A program made the position numbers and the translations under genes. This document shows, in pieces, positions 58,738 to 64,000 of a stretch of DNA of 64,000 bases. The notes beneath the pieces are model-generated. The model searched no databases, had not been told where the DNA came from, and was given only the letters and a program-made list of their open reading frames with translations. This DNA is from CF-46 sp042408445. GTDB taxonomy: Bacteria; Chloroflexota; Limnocylindria; Limnocylindrales; CSP1-4. Position 1 is the first letter of the stretch. Every line of letters starts with the position of its first letter. The stretch covers positions 59,585 to 123,584 of the forward strand of contig JBHORC010000011.1 in assembly GCA_042408445.1 (NCBI GenBank). The letters run 5' to 3'.

Positions 58738-60291
58738 ATGGCGACGATCGAGGCGCTCCGCGCGGCCGTGGCTCCCGAGGCGCGCTGGATCGTGCCACCC
58801 AACGGCGACGCGGGCGACGTCGCCTGGGTGCGGCTCATGCGGGCCCGCGTCCCGGCGTTCGACGCGCTCGAGGCCGGCGACCTCGCGATCGTCCCGGTGG
58901 CCGCGCTCGCGGTCGTCGCCCCGGACGACGACGCCGTGGCGGCGCTCGTCCGCTCGGCGGCCGAGACGGAGCTCGCCGGCGTGGTTCTCGTGCGGGACGC
59001 GTCGGACGCCCGGCCATCCACCGTGGACGCGTTCATTGCCGCAGCCCGGACGGCCGGATTGCCGGTCCTGGACGCCGCGGCCGGCGACGCCGTCGCCATC
59101 GAGCGGGCGGCGATCGACTTCCTCGTCCGGCACCGCGCCGAGCTCGATCGCGAGGCGACGGCGCTCGAGACGCGTCTTGCCCAGGTGGCGCTCGCCGATG
59201 GCGGTGCGCAGGAGTTCGCCGCGGCGATCGCCGGATTCCTGACGCGCGCCATCGCCATCGAGGGCGCGGACGGTGCGCCGCTCGCTGTCCATGCCCCACC
59301 CGATGCGCCAGGCGCTCCTGCCGCCGCGGCGGCCTACGCGCGGCGACCGCGCCACGCCGCCGTCCGCGTCCCGCTCGCGTTCGAGGGCGGACCGCCTGCC
59401 GTCGGGAGCCTGGCCCTGCTCGGTGACGCTCCGGCGACGGAGCTGGAGCGGGCGACGCTCGGGCGGATCGTTCGCTTCCTCGCCCTCGAGATGGCCCGGC
59501 AGGGTCGGGGCGTGGGTGGCACCGCCGGACGCCAGGAGGCGTTGCCCGGCGACGGGCCGCCGTGGGTCGTGATCGTGGCGCGCCAGGTCGAGCTGGATGG
59601 CGGCGCTGGCGACCACGCCGGCGATGGCCGGGCGGTGGCCGTCCGGCCGGAGAGAGGCGCTCCGCCGGCCGGCGATCCCGCGGTCAGGGCCCGCGAGGCG
59701 GTCCGACGCGGGATTCGGGCGATCGCCCCCGGCCGTCGGATGGCGCTCCGCGGCGACGCGCTCAGCGTCGAGCTCCGGGTCGTCGCCGCCGCGCCGGAGC
59801 GGGACGATCCGGCCGGGCTGCTCCTCGCCGAGCGCGTGGCGACGTTCCTCGGACGATCCGTGGCGGTGTCGCGGCCCTTCACGGACCCGGCAGGCCGCCC
59901 CACCGCCGAAGCGGATGCGCGGGTGACGCTTGAGGCGATCGAGACGCTCCTGACCCCGCCGCGCGTCGCCCGGGCGGATCGGCTGCCCGCATACCGGCTC
60001 CTGGGCAGCCTTCGCCACCTCCCGGACGGCGAGCGCCAGGCGCGGTTGCTCCTTGCGCCGCTGCTCGGCGGCCGGGCCGACGTCCGCCGCGAGCGGCTGG
60101 ACACGCTTCGCGCCGTCCTCGATCACCCCGATGCCGCCGAGGCCGCAGCCGCCCTCGGCGTCCACCGGAACACGATCGCCTACCGCGTTCGCCGGATCGA
60201 GGAAGCGACCGGCTGGCGGCTCAACGATCCCGAGCTTCGCCTCCCACTCGCGCTCGCGCTACGACTTGTGCACGAAGAACAAGTTCGCTGA
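58738..60291 (+). CDS. PucR-like transcriptional regulator with C-terminal HTH
   Basis: A 517-residue protein. Residues 1-150 resemble a PucR-type sensor part, and the C-terminal about 60 residues form the PucR HTH (LDTLRAVLDHPDAAEAAAALGVHRNTIAYRVRRIEEATG). The middle is Ala-rich. CACTCT (58725-58730) precedes the ATG at 58738 by 7 bp, so the start is taken there, not at the GTG at 58735. It is followed by the glutamine synthetases, so a role in nitrogen control is likely but not proven. Confidence 0.85.
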   Translation: MATIEALRAAVAPEARWIVPPNGDAGDVAWVRLMRARVPAFDALEAGDLAIVPVAALAVVAPDDDAVAALVRSAAETELAGVVLVRDASDARPSTVDAFIAAARTAGLPVLDAAAGDAVAIERAAIDFLVRHRAELDREATALETRLAQVALADGGAQEFAAAIAGFLTRAIAIEGADGAPLAVHAPPDAPGAPAAAAAYARRPRHAAVRVPLAFEGGPPAVGSLALLGDAPATELERATLGRIVRFLALEMARQGRGVGGTAGRQEALPGDGPPWVVIVARQVELDGGAGDHAGDGRAVAVRPERGAPPAGDPAVRAREAVRRGIRAIAPGRRMALRGDALSVELRVVAAAPERDDPAGLLLAERVATFLGRSVAVSRPFTDPAGRPTAEADARVTLEAIETLLTPPRVARADRLPAYRLLGSLRHLPDGERQARLLLAPLLGGRADVRRERLDTLRAVLDHPDAAEAAAALGVHRNTIAYRVRRIEEATGWRLNDPELRLPLALALRLVHEEQVR

Positions 60292-60344
60292 ACCACAAGG
60301 CCCGATCGCGGCGACGACCGGCGCTATGCTGACGGGCAAGCGGC

Positions 60345-61763
<1,419 letters not shown>

Positions 61764-61818
61764 CGGCCGTGATCCAGCAACGACGAATGGGATCCACAGC
61801 GAGGAAGCGAGGAGGGAC

Positions 61819-63972
<2,154 letters not shown>

Positions 63973-64000
63973 GGGGAGGCGGGCGCCGGCGATGAGCCGG

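Noticed and set aside
57043..60165. A 1040-codon minus-strand frame opposite ResB and PucR
   Set aside because: Same reasoning: both opposite genes have clear domains, this frame none.

Overview
The window is a 64 kb stretch of a very GC-rich (about 70 % by eye) bacterial chromosome with dense coding, many 1-17 bp gene overlaps, and no phage, insertion sequence or CRISPR array that I could see. Its gene content is F420-type oxidoreductases (two luciferase-like, two DUF385-type, two PPOX), a group-3b-like NiFe hydrogenase, a split pyruvate:ferredoxin oxidoreductase, SQR/TusA/DsrE sulfur carriers, and glutamine synthetases I and III. Together with many apparently leaderless genes this suggests a Chloroflexota (possibly Limnocylindria) or an actinobacterium. 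I favour Chloroflexota, but this is inference, not a placement.

Layout. 1-3.5 kb: a truncated membrane protein, small proteins, an iron-permease-like protein, a hemerythrin and a VOC protein. 3.7-10.3 kb: DoxX, universal stress protein and multicopper oxidase (minus strand), divergent from a GAF histidine kinase and a NarL/DevR-like regulator, then a GNAT protein and an acetyl-CoA hydrolase/CoA-transferase. 10.3-15.8 kb: a hydrogenase operon (HypC, protease, large, small, a beta-gamma fusion, cNMP-binding protein). 15.9-20 kb: the divergent PFOR operon with a CBS-domain gene inserted in it. 20-24.4 kb: small membrane proteins, flavodoxin, DUF6390, DMT transporter, MerR. 24.5-31.5 kb: an LLM oxidoreductase and a sugar-type ABC transporter with a MalT-like regulator. 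31.7-34.3 kb: a five-gene membrane/nitroreductase operon and tRNA-Pro. 34.3-37.7 kb: an adenylate-cyclase-type protein and a PAS-EAL protein. 37.8-40.5 kb: a sulfur-relay operon. 40.7-48.8 kb: P-type ATPase, hydrolases, PPOX proteins, flavodoxin and a nitroreductase. 49-58.7 kb: LLM oxidoreductase, a repeat-containing secreted protein, Lrp, GGDEF, a Cys/Met-metabolism PLP enzyme and ResB. 58.7-64 kb: a PucR-like regulator and two glutamine synthetases.

The most interesting result is regulatory. Upstream of many of these operons I read pairs of 14-bp imperfect palindromes (about GGGCC-N4-GGCCC or GTCCC) whose centres lie 21-23 bp apart. The proximal box sits about 42 bp before a start predicted from a xAnnnT -10 element. 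In the two divergent regions (oxidase/kinase and hydrogenase/PFOR) the same two boxes serve both directions in mirror image. The response regulator encoded here keeps the KTVKNYV recognition-helix signature known from mycobacterial DevR/DosR, and the kinase GAF domain has a DevS-like GFPPxHPPM motif. I propose that the window carries a DosR-like hypoxia/redox regulon controlling fermentative hydrogen metabolism (PFOR to acetyl-CoA and reduced ferredoxin, acetate formation, hydrogenase as electron valve), stress proteins, sulfur relay and nitroreductases.

All motif calls were made by eye. No search or statistics were run. Boundaries of domains and promoter elements are approximate.
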